64,000 nucleotides of DNA from Sphingomonas hylomeconis (GTDB lineage: Bacteria > Pseudomonadota > Alphaproteobacteria > Sphingomonadales > Sphingomonadaceae), in assembly GCF_025370105.1 (NCBI RefSeq), contig NZ_JANQBK010000005.1, positions 124,001-188,000 of the forward strand. Reading direction: 5' to 3'. The notes below the pieces were generated by a model, which searched no databases, had not been told where the DNA came from, and saw nothing but the letters and a program-made list of their open reading frames with translations. The position numbers were made by a program, and so were the translations under genes. Positions 1 to 9,598 of the stretch are shown here, piece after piece; the stretch's first letter is position 1; every line of letters begins with the position of its first letter.

Positions 1-1
1 G

Positions 2-589
2 GGCCAGCTCAACGCGGCGATCACCAACACCGTGCCCTTCTTCTACACCTTTTCCGCCGTGCCGGCGATCGGCAACATTCTCGATCTGCGGCAGGGTAAT
101 TTCGGCGTGCGCAAGACCAACGGGATCGATTTCGACGTGCGGTACCGGCAACCCATGGGCTTCGGATCGATCTTCGGCGGCATCGCGGGCAACTATATCC
201 TGAACTACACCAACCAGCTGTCGCCGACCTCGGCCGAGAGCGATTCGCTCGACGCCGGCATTCCGCGCACCACGCTGCGGACAACCTTGGGCTTCACGGC
301 CGGCCCGGTTACCGTCGTCAACTTCGTCAACCATCGCTCCGGCGTCACCGCATCCTATGCCACGCCGACCGGCTCCGACCTGTATGACGCGAAGGGCTAT
401 ACTACGGTCGATCTGCGCCTGTCGGTGCGCCTCCCCGATATCGGCTTGGCCAAGGGCAGCGAGTTCGGGATCCAGGTCAACGACCTGTTCGATGCGACGC
501 CGCCCTTCTTCCCCGGCACCGACGGTATCGGCGGCGCCTACAACCCGATCGGTCGTTACGTGGCGTTGAGCCTGCGGAAGTCCTTCTGA
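2..589 (+). CDS. TonB-dependent receptor, C-terminal fragment
   Basis: The reading frame is open from the window edge and encodes the last 195 or so residues of an outer-membrane beta-barrel. It shows alternating amphipathic strands, an NDLFDATPPF segment typical of the penultimate strand of TonB receptors, and a C-terminal Phe (SLRKSF) as expected for Bam-dependent insertion. The plug domain and TonB box lie outside the window, so the substrate cannot be judged. It precedes the acetoacetyl-CoA synthetase operon by 58 bp in the same direction and may be the uptake component for that operon's substrate. An internal Met near base 32 is not the true start. Confidence 0.85.
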   Translation, partial: GQLNAAITNTVPFFYTFSAVPAIGNILDLRQGNFGVRKTNGIDFDVRYRQPMGFGSIFGGIAGNYILNYTNQLSPTSAESDSLDAGIPRTTLRTTLGFTAGPVTVVNFVNHRSGVTASYATPTGSDLYDAKGYTTVDLRLSVRLPDIGLAKGSEFGIQVNDLFDATPPFFPGTDGIGGAYNPIGRYVALSLRKSF

Positions 590-647
590 CCCCCGGTGGC
601 GATGCCCCCCGCCGGGGGCCACCCGCCGCGGTGCCGCATCTTCTGCC

Positions 648-2756
648 ATGATCACCGACCAACCAGACGAGGTTCGCCGTTCGATGCCCCCTGCCACTGC
701 CAGCGCCACCGTTGCGGCTCCCGTCCCGCAGATCCATCTGTACGAGACGTGGCTGAAAACGACGCACGGTCGCGACTTTGCCAGCTACGAAGAGCTGCGG
801 CGCTGGTCGGTGGAGGATCTGGACGGCTTCTGGCGCAGCATCTGGGACTATGACGACATCCAGTCGCCGACGCCGTTCGCCGCGGTGCTGGGTGATGAGA
901 CCATGCCCGGTGCGCGCTGGTTCGACGGGGCGCAGGTCAGCTATGCGCGACACGTCTTCCGGCATGCCGCGGCAGCCGATTCCGCCGGCCAGCCGGCGAT
1001 AGTCGCGCTGGACGAGCGTGGCGGCGAGCAGACGCTCAGCTGGGGCGAGCTCCAGCGCCAGACCGCCGCGCTCGCGCTCGCGTTGCGCGACCGCGGGATC
1101 GAACCGGGCGATCGCGTCGCGGCCTATCTGCCCAACATCTCCGCCGCGGTGATCGGCCTGCTTGCCTGCGCCAGCCTGGGCGCGATCTGGACGCTGTGTT
1201 CACCGGACATGGGGACCAATGCGGTGCTGGACCGCTGGCGGCAGACCGGCCCCAAGGCACTGATCGCCGTGGACGGCGTCTTTTATGCCGGCAAGACAAT
1301 GGACCGGCGCGCCGCCGTCGCGGCGCTCAGGCGGGAACTGCCTTGCATCGAGAACCTGTTCCTCGTCGCCAGCGGCTGTGGCGCGGGCGACCTTTCCGCC
1401 ACCGAGCTGCCTGACGCCATCGATTTCGCTGCGACCATCGCCCGCGATGACGCCACAGTCGCGCAGTTCGAGCCCGCCTGGCTGCCGTTCGATCATCCGC
1501 TGTGGATCCTCTATTCCAGCGGCACGACCGGCCTGCCCAAGGCGATCGTCCACGGCCATGGCGGCGTCATCCTCGCCACCGCGGCCGGTCGACTCCATTT
1601 CGATCTCGGGCCGAGCTATGCCGCCAACACGCTCGGCGAGCGCTTTCACTGGTACAGCGCCAGCGGCTGGGTAATGTGGAACATCCAGGTCGGCGGCCTG
1701 CTCAGCGGTACCACCATCTGTCTGTTCGATGGCGCGCCGAGCGGAACCAGGACCGCGCCCGACTGGACCCGACTATGGAATTTCGCGGCCCGCGCCGGTG
1801 TCACCTGGTTCGGCGCCGGCGCGGCGTTCTTCGCGAGCTGCCGCAAGGCGGGGGTCGAGATCGGCACGCTGGCGGGGATCGATCGCATCCGCGCGCTCGG
1901 CAGCACCGGATCGCCGCTGCCGCCCGACGTGCAGCGCTGGGGTTCGGCGCAATTCGCCACGCGCGGCCGGCCCGATATCTGGTGGTGCAACGTCAGCGGC
2001 GGGACGGAGATCGCCGCCGCCTTCATGGCCGGCAATCCCGAACTGCCCGACACGCCGGGCCGGCTGCAATGCCGCCATCTGGGCGCCGCGATCGAGGCAT
2101 GGGATGACCATGGCAAGCCGGTGGTCGACGCGGTCGGCGAACTGGTTTGCACCCGCCCGTTCCCCAGCATGCCGCTCTATTTCTGGAACGACGCGGACGG
2201 CAGCCGCTATCGCGATTCCTATTTCGGCGAATGGCCTGGCGTCTGGCGGCATGGCGATTGGGTGACGATCGGCACCGACGGCAGCTGCACGATTTCGGGC
2301 CGCAGCGACGCGACGATCAACCGGCATGGCGTGCGCATGGGTACGGCCGAAATCTATGCCGCGATCGAACGGTTGCCGCAGATCGCCGACACGATGATCA
2401 TCGATGTCGAAAGCGACGGCGGTGACAGCCAGCTGATCCTGTTCGTCGTGCCGGCCGCGGGCGCGGTGGTCGACGCCGCGCTCGAGGCGGCGATCGCGCT
2501 TGCCATCCGCACCAGTCTGTCGCCGCGCTTCGTGCCCGATCGGCTCCTCGCCGCACCGGCAATTCCGCGGACCTTGTCGGGGAAGAAGCAGGAATTGCCG
2601 ATCAAACGGCTGTTTGCCGGCTGGGACGTGGCAAAGGTGGTCAGCGCGGATGCGACGGCGACGCCGGACGTCCTGCCCTGGTATATCGATCAGGCTGAGC
2701 GCTGGCAGCGCGCGGCCGCCGCGGGATCGGCCCGGCGGGTGGGAGAAGCATCGTGA
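648..2756 (+). CDS. Acetoacetyl-CoA synthetase (acetoacetate-CoA ligase)
   Basis: This ANL-superfamily adenylating enzyme should convert acetoacetate, or a related 3-oxo acid, plus ATP and CoA to the acyl-CoA in the cytoplasm. The N-terminal acetyl-CoA-synthetase-type cap is visible (YETWLKTT, FWRSIWDYDDI). The AMP-binding P-loop is ILYSSGTTGLPKAIVHGHGG (about residues 286-305), followed by a GGTEI motif and the GVWRHGDWV hinge region. The C-terminal SGKKQELPIKRL carries the catalytic Lys. Its 702 residues are slightly longer than the family's usual 650. An in-frame ATG at 684 is an alternative start. It overlaps the next gene by 4 bp (GTGA), indicating translational coupling. Linkage to a dehydrogenase and an esterase suggests catabolism of a short oxo or hydroxy acid rather than only ketone-body salvage. 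Confidence 0.85.
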   Translation: MITDQPDEVRRSMPPATASATVAAPVPQIHLYETWLKTTHGRDFASYEELRRWSVEDLDGFWRSIWDYDDIQSPTPFAAVLGDETMPGARWFDGAQVSYARHVFRHAAAADSAGQPAIVALDERGGEQTLSWGELQRQTAALALALRDRGIEPGDRVAAYLPNISAAVIGLLACASLGAIWTLCSPDMGTNAVLDRWRQTGPKALIAVDGVFYAGKTMDRRAAVAALRRELPCIENLFLVASGCGAGDLSATELPDAIDFAATIARDDATVAQFEPAWLPFDHPLWILYSSGTTGLPKAIVHGHGGVILATAAGRLHFDLGPSYAANTLGERFHWYSASGWVMWNIQVGGLLSGTTICLFDGAPSGTRTAPDWTRLWNFAARAGVTWFGAGAAFFASCRKAGVEIGTLAGIDRIRALGSTGSPLPPDVQRWGSAQFATRGRPDIWWCNVSGGTEIAAAFMAGNPELPDTPGRLQCRHLGAAIEAWDDHGKPVVDAVGELVCTRPFPSMPLYFWNDADGSRYRDSYFGEWPGVWRHGDWVTIGTDGSCTISGRSDATINRHGVRMGTAEIYAAIERLPQIADTMIIDVESDGGDSQLILFVVPAAGAVVDAALEAAIALAIRTSLSPRFVPDRLLAAPAIPRTLSGKKQELPIKRLFAGWDVAKVVSADATATPDVLPWYIDQAERWQRAAAAGSARRVGEAS

Positions 2757-3607
2757 AGGCGGCCGTGGTCGGCGCCGGCCTGATGGGCGCGGAGATCGCG
2801 CTGGTCTTCGCGCTGGCGGGGCACGAGGCCCTGCTGCACGATCGCAGCGATGACGCCCTGGCAGCGGCGATGGCGCGATTGCGCACGATCCTCGACAAGG
2901 GGGTCGCACGTCAGTTCTACGCGCCTGAAGCGGCGCAGGCGGCGCTCGCCCGTCTGCAGCCGGTATCCACGCTGGGCGCGATGGCCGATTGCGCGCTGGT
3001 GACCGAGGCGGTCTATGAATCGATCGAGGCGAAAGCGGCCGTGTTGTGCGCGCTCGACAACGTGTGCCAGCCGGCCTGCATCATCGCGTCGAACACATCT
3101 ACCCTGCCCATCGCCACGCTGGCGGTGGCGCTGCCCCTCGCGCGGCGCGCGCGGTTCCTCGGCACTCACTATTTTTCGCCGGTGTCGCGCATGAAACTGG
3201 TTGAAGTGGTCCCCGGCTTTGCCACCGATCCTGCCGTGCTCGACGCGGTGGTCGCGGTGCTGACTGGCATCGGCAAGGAGCCCGTGCCGGTCAGGGACGT
3301 CGCCGGCTTCGCGGTCAACCGCATGCTGCACGCCTTGCTGATCGAGGCGGTCAAGCTGGTCGAGGAAGGCGTCGCAACGCCCGCCGATCTCGATCTGGCC
3401 TGCCGTCTCGGGCTCGGCCATCCGATCGGCCCGTTCGCGATGATGGATATCGTCACGTCGGATCTCTGCCTGCAGGTGCAGGATATCCTTCATGATGCTT
3501 ACGGCGAGCGCTTCCGCCCGCCCGCGCTGTTGAAGCAGCGCGTCGCGGCCGGCCTGGGCGGCGGCAAGGGGCGCGCCGGCTGGATCGGGACGGACCGGAA
3601 TGACTAG
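2753..3607 (+). CDS. 3-hydroxyacyl-CoA dehydrogenase (3-hydroxybutyryl-CoA dehydrogenase type)
   Basis: The protein has 284 residues, the usual length for single-domain FadB2/PaaH-like dehydrogenases. The N-terminal Rossmann fold begins VVGAGLMGAEIA (GxGxxG). SNTSTL and GTHYFSPV carry the conserved Ser/Asn and the catalytic His. The C-terminal helical domain includes VAGFAVNRM and GLGHPIGPFAMMD. It should interconvert (S)-3-hydroxyacyl-CoA and 3-oxoacyl-CoA with NAD(H). The start is GTG inside the 4-bp overlap with the synthetase, and its end overlaps the MFS gene by 8 bp, so the three are one translational unit. The pair could feed acetoacetyl-CoA into central metabolism. Confidence 0.85.
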   Translation: MKAAVVGAGLMGAEIALVFALAGHEALLHDRSDDALAAAMARLRTILDKGVARQFYAPEAAQAALARLQPVSTLGAMADCALVTEAVYESIEAKAAVLCALDNVCQPACIIASNTSTLPIATLAVALPLARRARFLGTHYFSPVSRMKLVEVVPGFATDPAVLDAVVAVLTGIGKEPVPVRDVAGFAVNRMLHALLIEAVKLVEEGVATPADLDLACRLGLGHPIGPFAMMDIVTSDLCLQVQDILHDAYGERFRPPALLKQRVAAGLGGGKGRAGWIGTDRND

Positions 3608-4937
3608 CAAGGGACCCAAGCCGATGGCGATCGATCAGGCGCAGCCCCAGCCGGCCGACGCCGCCCCCGTACGGCACGGCCATGGCGGCTGGGTGCTGGG
3701 CATGTTGTGCTGCGTCTATGTGCTGAACTTCCTCGATCGCCAGTTGGTCTCGATCCTCGCCAAGCCGATCCAGGATTCGCTGCACATCACGGACAGCCAG
3801 CTCGGCTATGTCACCGGCTTCTACTTCGCCTTGTTCTACTGTTTCATCGCGATCCCGATCGGCTGGCTGGCCGACCGGTCCAACCGGGTGAAGATCCTGT
3901 CGCTGGCCTGTGCCCTGTGGAGCGGCGCCACCGTTGCGTGCGGCTTGGCCGGCAGTTACGGCCAGCTTGCCGCCGCGCGGATGGCGGTCGGCATCGGGGA
4001 AGCGGGCGGCGTCCCGCCATCCTATGCGATCATCTCCGATTCCTTCCCGCGCGAACGGCGCGGTACGGCGATGGGCATCTTCAATCTTGGCCCGCCGATC
4101 GGCTCCGCGCTGGGCGTGGCGTTCGGCGCGTCGCTCGCGGCGGCCTATGACTGGCGCGTGCCCTTCTACGTGGTCGGCACGATCGGCGTCCTAACCGCGC
4201 TGGTCGTCTATTTCTTCGTGCCCGAGCCGGTCCGCGGCCGCTTCGATCAGGGCCCCGGTGCCGATGCGGCTCCCGAACCGAGCTTCGCCCAGGCGATCGT
4301 CGGCTTCTTCAACAACAAGATACTGGCGGTCGCGGCGCTCGCCAGCGGCGCCGCAAATTTCATCACCTACGGGTTGGCCAATTTCGCAACGCTGTTCCTG
4401 ATGCGCGAAAAGGGCATGACGCTCGACGAGGTCGCGATCTGGTATGCGCTTGCCGTCGGGCTGGGCATGGGCACCGGCATCTTCGTCTCGGGCAAGCTAA
4501 TCGATCGCTACGCCGTGCGGAGCAAGGCAGCCTATGCCACGATACCGGCCTGGTCGCTCCTGCTCGCCCTGCCCTTTTTCCTCGGCTTCGTCGCCGCCGA
4601 CCGGTGGGAGCTCGCGCTGCCGCTGCTGTTCGTGCCGCTGTTCCTCAACTCCTTCTTCCTGCCCGCGACCGTCACCTTCATCCAGAGCGAGGTGGCCCCG
4701 GGCGCGCGGGTGATCTCGGGCGCGTTGCTCCTGTTGGTCATGAACCTCGTCGGCCTCGGCCTCGGCCCGACGTTCGTGGGGATGGCGAGCGACTTCTTCC
4801 GCCCGGCTTATGGCGAGCATTCGTTGCGGATGGCGTTTTACGCGCTGGCGCCGATGTACCTCATTGCCGCCTTTCTGTTCCTGTGGCTCGCGCGGCTGAT
4901 CAAGCGCTCGTCGTCTGCAGACGCCGCATCAGCATGA
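3600..4937 (+). CDS. MFS transporter, spinster-like
   Basis: A 445-residue major facilitator with about 12 predicted transmembrane segments. The N-terminal half contains LNFLDRQLVSILAKPIQ in TM1 and the loop 2-3 signature GWLADRSNRV. GIGEAGGVPPSYAIISD is characteristic of the spinster-type subgroup common in sphingomonads. The substrate is unknown, but the position inside an acyl-CoA-forming operon points to an organic acid. The start overlaps the dehydrogenase stop by 8 bp, and an ATG at 3624 is an alternative. The next gene begins 35 bp downstream. Confidence 0.8.
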   Translation: MTSKGPKPMAIDQAQPQPADAAPVRHGHGGWVLGMLCCVYVLNFLDRQLVSILAKPIQDSLHITDSQLGYVTGFYFALFYCFIAIPIGWLADRSNRVKILSLACALWSGATVACGLAGSYGQLAAARMAVGIGEAGGVPPSYAIISDSFPRERRGTAMGIFNLGPPIGSALGVAFGASLAAAYDWRVPFYVVGTIGVLTALVVYFFVPEPVRGRFDQGPGADAAPEPSFAQAIVGFFNNKILAVAALASGAANFITYGLANFATLFLMREKGMTLDEVAIWYALAVGLGMGTGIFVSGKLIDRYAVRSKAAYATIPAWSLLLALPFFLGFVAADRWELALPLLFVPLFLNSFFLPATVTFIQSEVAPGARVISGALLLLVMNLVGLGLGPTFVGMASDFFRPAYGEHSLRMAFYALAPMYLIAAFLFLWLARLIKRSSSADAASA

Positions 4938-4972
4938 CTGATTTGAGAATTCCCATACGGTTGGAGAAGATA

Positions 4973-6607
4973 ATGAAGCGCAAGCACGCCGCCCTTCTCG
5001 CGGCGATCACGATCGGCCTGGCGGTGCCAAGCGTGACGCTGGCCCAGGGCCGCCGGCCGGCCCGCGACACCGGCGCGCGCTGCGCGGCGCTTGCCGGCGT
5101 GAAGTTGCCGGATACGACGATCGCCAGCGCCGTGCTGGTACCGGCCAAGCCGGCGGCGGCGGCGATCACGGGCGATGTCCCGGGCTATCCCAGCTTCTGC
5201 CGCGTCGTTGCCCGGGTGCGATCCGACCCCGGCTCCGACATCGGCGTCGAGCTATGGCTGCCCGCGCAGGGCTGGACCGGCGTGTTCCACGGCAATGGCA
5301 GCGGTGGCTTCGGCGGCACCGCCGCGCTGGGCTATTCGGGCATGGCCGAAGGGCTGCGGCGCGGCTTCGCAACCGCGACGACCGATGCCGGCACCGCGCC
5401 CGCCTCGCCGCTGGAAGGCGAGGCGTTGATCGGGCAGCCGCGCAAGTGGCGCGATTGGGGCCGCCTCTCGACCCATGTCATGACCACGACCGGCAAGGCG
5501 ATCACCAAGGCATTCTACCGGCAGGACGCGCGGCGATCCTATTACACCGGCTGCTCGACCGGCGGCCAGATGGGCCTGATCGAGGCGCTGTATTATCCGG
5601 ACGATTATCACGCCATCCTGGTCGGCGCGCCGGTGATCGATCGGACCTGGGGCCATGCCGCAGTGCTGTGGGATTATGCGGCGGCGAACCGCCTGCCGGG
5701 ACGGCTGCTCTCGGACGCGAAGCTCAAGCTGCTCAACACGGCGGCTGTCGCCAGCTGCTGGAAACAAGGACATGGGCTGGCCGGCGACCGGTTCGTCTCG
5801 GACCCGATGAGTTGCACGTTCGATCCCGCCATCCTTCAGTGCAAGAGCGCGGCGTCGGACAGCTGCCTTGCCGAGGGGGAGGTTGCGACCGCGCGTGCCT
5901 TCTATTCCGGCCCGAGCGATCGGGACGGCAAGCCGCGCTATTACGGCTGGCTGCCGGGCAGCGAGATGCCCGACACGTTCGGCTGGTCGTTCCTGCAAAA
6001 ACCGATCAGCGGACAGCCGCCGTTCGGCGCGCTGTTCAACTGGGTGTTCGGCGCCGATTGGAACTGGAAAAATTTCGACGTCGATCGCGATATGCCACTC
6101 GTCAATGCGCGGCTGGATCCGATCGTCAATGATGCGACGCGCGGCAGTCTCGCGGCGTTCGCTGCGCATGGCGGCAAGCTGATCGTGTTTCATGGCCTTG
6201 CCGACACCTTGGTCGCGCCGGCCCAGTCGGTTGCCTTCTTCGACCGTCAGGCGACACAGATGGGCGGCGCCGACAAACTCGCAGAAAGCGCACGGCTGTT
6301 CATGGCCCCGGGCATGATGCATTGCGGCGGCGGCACCGGCCCGGACGCGTTCAACGCCACGCTCGGCATCCCGCCGCGCCCGCCTTCGGACGACGCGACG
6401 CACGATCTGTTCTCCGCGCTGATCGCCTGGTCCGAGCGGGACAAGGCCCCGGAGCGCATCGTCGCGACCAAATTCTCCAGCGAGGATCCCGGCCGGATCG
6501 ACATGCAACGGCCGCTTTGCCCCTATCCGCAGCGGGCGGTGTATCGCGGCACGGGATCGACCGCTGCGGCTGGCAACTTCCGGTGTGAAGTGCCGTCGAA
6601 CCCGTAA
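4973..6607 (+). CDS. Tannase/feruloyl-esterase family hydrolase, secreted
   Basis: The 544-residue protein begins with a clear signal peptide (MKRKHAALLAAITIGLAV, cleavage near LAQG). I chose the ATG at 4973 because it places the signal peptide at the terminus and follows TTGGAGAAG; an upstream ATG at 4934 overlaps the MFS stop but would add 13 residues before the signal. The nucleophile elbow is YYTGCSTGGQMG (Ser in GCSTGG), and the late HCGGG supplies the His; paired Cys residues near both fit the tannase-family CS/HC arrangement. Members cleave ester bonds such as those of tannins and ferulates in the periplasm. It ends the operon with the CoA ligase and dehydrogenase, so its true ester may contain an oxo or hydroxy acid. 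Confidence 0.8.
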   Translation: MKRKHAALLAAITIGLAVPSVTLAQGRRPARDTGARCAALAGVKLPDTTIASAVLVPAKPAAAAITGDVPGYPSFCRVVARVRSDPGSDIGVELWLPAQGWTGVFHGNGSGGFGGTAALGYSGMAEGLRRGFATATTDAGTAPASPLEGEALIGQPRKWRDWGRLSTHVMTTTGKAITKAFYRQDARRSYYTGCSTGGQMGLIEALYYPDDYHAILVGAPVIDRTWGHAAVLWDYAAANRLPGRLLSDAKLKLLNTAAVASCWKQGHGLAGDRFVSDPMSCTFDPAILQCKSAASDSCLAEGEVATARAFYSGPSDRDGKPRYYGWLPGSEMPDTFGWSFLQKPISGQPPFGALFNWVFGADWNWKNFDVDRDMPLVNARLDPIVNDATRGSLAAFAAHGGKLIVFHGLADTLVAPAQSVAFFDRQATQMGGADKLAESARLFMAPGMMHCGGGTGPDAFNATLGIPPRPPSDDATHDLFSALIAWSERDKAPERIVATKFSSEDPGRIDMQRPLCPYPQRAVYRGTGSTAAAGNFRCEVPSNP

Positions 6608-6863
6608 TCTTCGAGATGATACTTGGTGAAGGCTGGTGACATTCGCTCGCCGCGAACTTCCGATGTGCCTGCAGGAGCGTTGTTGCGGCCCGCCCGCCTG
6701 CCGCTCTAAACTTCACATCCGGTTTTCGCTTTTGAGACCAGTGCGTCATGCCACATGTCCCTGATGTGCCACTCAAGCTACGACCGTCTACCGGTATCGG
6801 AAGGGACGGCGTCGGCATGCAGCGGCACTGAACCGCTGGCTCAACCGTGCGATGGCAGTATAT
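6608..6863. other. Intergenic stretch without a recognisable gene
   Basis: About 300 bases separate the esterase from the GH31 start. I see no convincing ORF, RNA gene or T-tract terminator here. The end of the stretch contains the inverted repeat annotated separately. Confidence 0.6.
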
Positions 6864-6891
6864 GCGCCAGGGTCAATCGCCGACCTGGCGC
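6864..6891. promoter_or_regulatory. 8-bp inverted repeat upstream of the GH31 gene
   Basis: GCGCCAGG (6864-6871) and its exact complement CCTGGCGC (6884-6891) are separated by 12 bases. They end a few bases before the GGAGGGGG Shine-Dalgarno of the glycosidase. The element could be an operator or a 5'-UTR hairpin limiting ribosome access. Chance occurrence in GC-rich DNA is possible. Confidence 0.35.
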
Positions 6892-6909
6892 GCATGGAGG
6901 GGGCTTGCA

Positions 6910-9567
6910 ATGGCGCTATTGGAGTTGCGCGGGGTGTTGGCCGGCTTGGCTTTGACCGCGAGCACGGCGCTGGCCTCCCCGGCACGTGCCGAAATCCCCG
7001 CAATGCGGGGCGAGGCAGCGCCGGCCGCGATCGTGCAGCGTGGTCAGGTGCGCTTCACGGTTCTCACGCCGGGATTGATCCGAATGGAATGGTCGCCGAC
7101 CGGCCGCTTTGTGGATGATCCTTCGCAGGTGTTCATCGATCGCAACCAGCCGGTCCCCAACTTCACCACCACTACGCGCAACGGCGAACTCCTTATCGAA
7201 ACCGCCGCATTACGGCTTACCTATGCCCTTGGAAGCGGGCGGTTCGCGTCCCAGAATCTGCACATCAGCTCGAAGAAGCTCGCGCCGGCATTCTCCTGGC
7301 GACCGGGCACCGCGGAGAATGGAAACCTTGGCGGTACGGCAAGGACGGTCGATCGCTACTCGGGCGCCGTCCATATCGACGACGGCAAACGCCTCGATCT
7401 TGGCCAGGGCTTGATTTCCCGCGATGGCTGGCATGTCGTCGACGATACGAAATCGTTCCTGTTCGACGACGACAAGCAATGGCAGTGGGTGAAGAAGCGC
7501 AACTGCGCCGAATGCCAGGACCTCTACTTCTTTGGCTATGGGCACGAATATGGGCAGGCGCTGGGCGACTATGCGAAAGTCGCCGGTCGCCAGCCAATGC
7601 CCCCGCGCTTTGCCTTCGGCTATTGGTGGTCGCGATATTGGAACTATTCGGATCGCGAGATGCGCGATCTGGTGCGGCAATTCGAGCGCTATGGCATCCC
7701 GCTCGACGTCATGGTCATCGACATGGACTGGCACCGTACCGATGACCTGAGCTGGGATCCCAAATACGTCAAACGAGACGTGTTCGGAGAATCGGTAGGG
7801 TGGACCGGCTATAGCTGGAACCGCAGCCTGTTTCCCGAGCCTCAGCGGCTCCTGAATTGGCTGCGCAGCCGAAAACTGAAGACGACGCTCAACCTGCATC
7901 CCGCCTCGGGTATTCCAAGCAGCGAGGAATCGTATCCCGCCTTTGCCAAGGCCATGGGCGTGACCGGTGGCGCGCCAGTTCCTTTCGAGGCCGCGGACAA
8001 GCGCTTCGTGAAGAACTGGTTCGATATCACACTGACCCCCCTGGCAGCGCAGGGTGTCGATTTCTGGTGGCTGGACTGGCAGCAATGGCCCGAGTCCAAA
8101 CTCGTGCCCGGTCTGTCCAACACCTGGTGGCTGAATTACGTCTTCTACACACAGATGCAGCGCGCCGGACAAGATCGCGCGCTCATCTATCATCGCTGGG
8201 GCGGGCTTGGAAATCACCGCTATCAGATAGGGTTCTCGGGCGACGCGGTGATCTCGTGGGATTCGCTGGCGTACCAGCCCTATTTCACCTCCACGGCTTC
8301 GAACGTGCTCTATGGATATTGGAGCCACGACATCGGCGGCCATATGTTCGCGGACGATACGCCCGAGAGCCAGCGTAAGATCGATCCCGAACTCTACGTG
8401 CGCTGGATGCAATTCGGAGCGTTCAGCCCGATCCTGCGCACCCATTCGTCCAAGGAAGCCGGGCTACGGAAAGAGCCCTGGCGCTTCTCACCCGAGGTGT
8501 TCGCCGCGCTCCGCCAGACCATCGAGCGTCGCTATGAGATGGCGCCCTACATCTACACCGCGTCGCGTGAGGCCTACGACACCGGCGTTTCCATCTTGCG
8601 GCCGCTTTATTATGCCTGGCCGGATCAGCCCAAGGCCTATGCGGTGGAGGGCCAATATATGTTCGGCAACGACATGCTCGTCGCCCCCGTGACGCAGCCG
8701 ATGAAGGACGGGAGCGCCATCGTCTCGATCTGGCTCCCGCCTGGCCGCTGGTATGACAGCAACCGCGGCGCGCTGATCGAGGGCGGACGCACGATATCGC
8801 TGGATTATGGGCTAGACGAGGTACCGCTGTTCATTCGCGCGGGCGCGGTTCTCCCGACGAACCCGGCTTCGGTCCGGAAGCTGCAGGACTCCGACGATGG
8901 CAAGCTGGTGCTGCGGGTGTTCCCGGGCGGGCGGTCGACGAGCCGGGTCTATGCCGATGCCGGCAATAGCGAGGCGTATCGCAACGGCGAACATGCCTTC
9001 ACAACGATCGACAGCGTGCGCGACACGAGCCAGACCGCGGTCATCGTGCACCCACGCCAGGGCCGATACGTGGGCATGGCCGATGACCGGCAGATCACGG
9101 TCGAGCTGCCCGCGGCCGCTTTTCCACGGCAGGTGAAGGTCAACGGGACGATCTACCCTCGATCGGATGACGCCCGCGAGGGGAGCTGGAGCTACGACGG
9201 CGAGACCCTCACCGCGCGGATAGTCGTACCGGCGCAGCCGGCGGACCAACGGATTACCGCCGAGGTTACCTTCGCGCCGGAGCCGGCCGGAGTCGATGGG
9301 CTGCTGTACCGGATGAAGCGTACGGCGGCCGCGGTTGCATGGTTGAAAGACCAGTGGGCCCCGCCTACGCCCCTGCCCGACGACGTGTCGTTGGCCGGGC
9401 AGATCGGTCAGCTGATCCACTATCACCCCGAACAGCTTGCACTGCTCATCAGGGAGTTCGACGCGCGTGTGGCGAAGCTGGCAGCGCAGGTGAACGAGTC
9501 TCGCGCCAAGCCAGAAGTGAAAGCCGAGTTTGCCAGGAGAATGAGAGCGATCACGCAGTCTCGCTAA
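6910..9567 (+). CDS. Glycoside hydrolase family 31 (alpha-glucosidase/alpha-xylosidase type), secreted
   Basis: I place the start at 6910, not at the upstream ATG at 6847, because GGAGGGGG lies 7 bp before it and the signal peptide (MALLELRGVLAGLALTAS, cleavage after ARA) then sits at the terminus. The 885-residue protein has the N-terminal galactose-mutarotase-like domain and the (beta/alpha)8 barrel. The probable nucleophile Asp is in FWWLDWQQWP and the acid/base region is FSGDAVISWDS. GYWSHDIGGHM and a RTHSSKEAG segment are also family features. Barrel and distal beta-sandwich domains are complete. GH31 enzymes remove alpha-linked glucose or xylose; the exact sugar cannot be read. It stands alone, with no transporter beside it. 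Confidence 0.85.
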   Translation: MALLELRGVLAGLALTASTALASPARAEIPAMRGEAAPAAIVQRGQVRFTVLTPGLIRMEWSPTGRFVDDPSQVFIDRNQPVPNFTTTTRNGELLIETAALRLTYALGSGRFASQNLHISSKKLAPAFSWRPGTAENGNLGGTARTVDRYSGAVHIDDGKRLDLGQGLISRDGWHVVDDTKSFLFDDDKQWQWVKKRNCAECQDLYFFGYGHEYGQALGDYAKVAGRQPMPPRFAFGYWWSRYWNYSDREMRDLVRQFERYGIPLDVMVIDMDWHRTDDLSWDPKYVKRDVFGESVGWTGYSWNRSLFPEPQRLLNWLRSRKLKTTLNLHPASGIPSSEESYPAFAKAMGVTGGAPVPFEAADKRFVKNWFDITLTPLAAQGVDFWWLDWQQWPESKLVPGLSNTWWLNYVFYTQMQRAGQDRALIYHRWGGLGNHRYQIGFSGDAVISWDSLAYQPYFTSTASNVLYGYWSHDIGGHMFADDTPESQRKIDPELYVRWMQFGAFSPILRTHSSKEAGLRKEPWRFSPEVFAALRQTIERRYEMAPYIYTASREAYDTGVSILRPLYYAWPDQPKAYAVEGQYMFGNDMLVAPVTQPMKDGSAIVSIWLPPGRWYDSNRGALIEGGRTISLDYGLDEVPLFIRAGAVLPTNPASVRKLQDSDDGKLVLRVFPGGRSTSRVYADAGNSEAYRNGEHAFTTIDSVRDTSQTAVIVHPRQGRYVGMADDRQITVELPAAAFPRQVKVNGTIYPRSDDAREGSWSYDGETLTARIVVPAQPADQRITAEVTFAPEPAGVDGLLYRMKRTAAAVAWLKDQWAPPTPLPDDVSLAGQIGQLIHYHPEQLALLIREFDARVAKLAAQVNESRAKPEVKAEFARRMRAITQSR

Positions 9568-9598
9568 GGCCGCGTTGCTCGGCCGCGCGCCATGCTGG

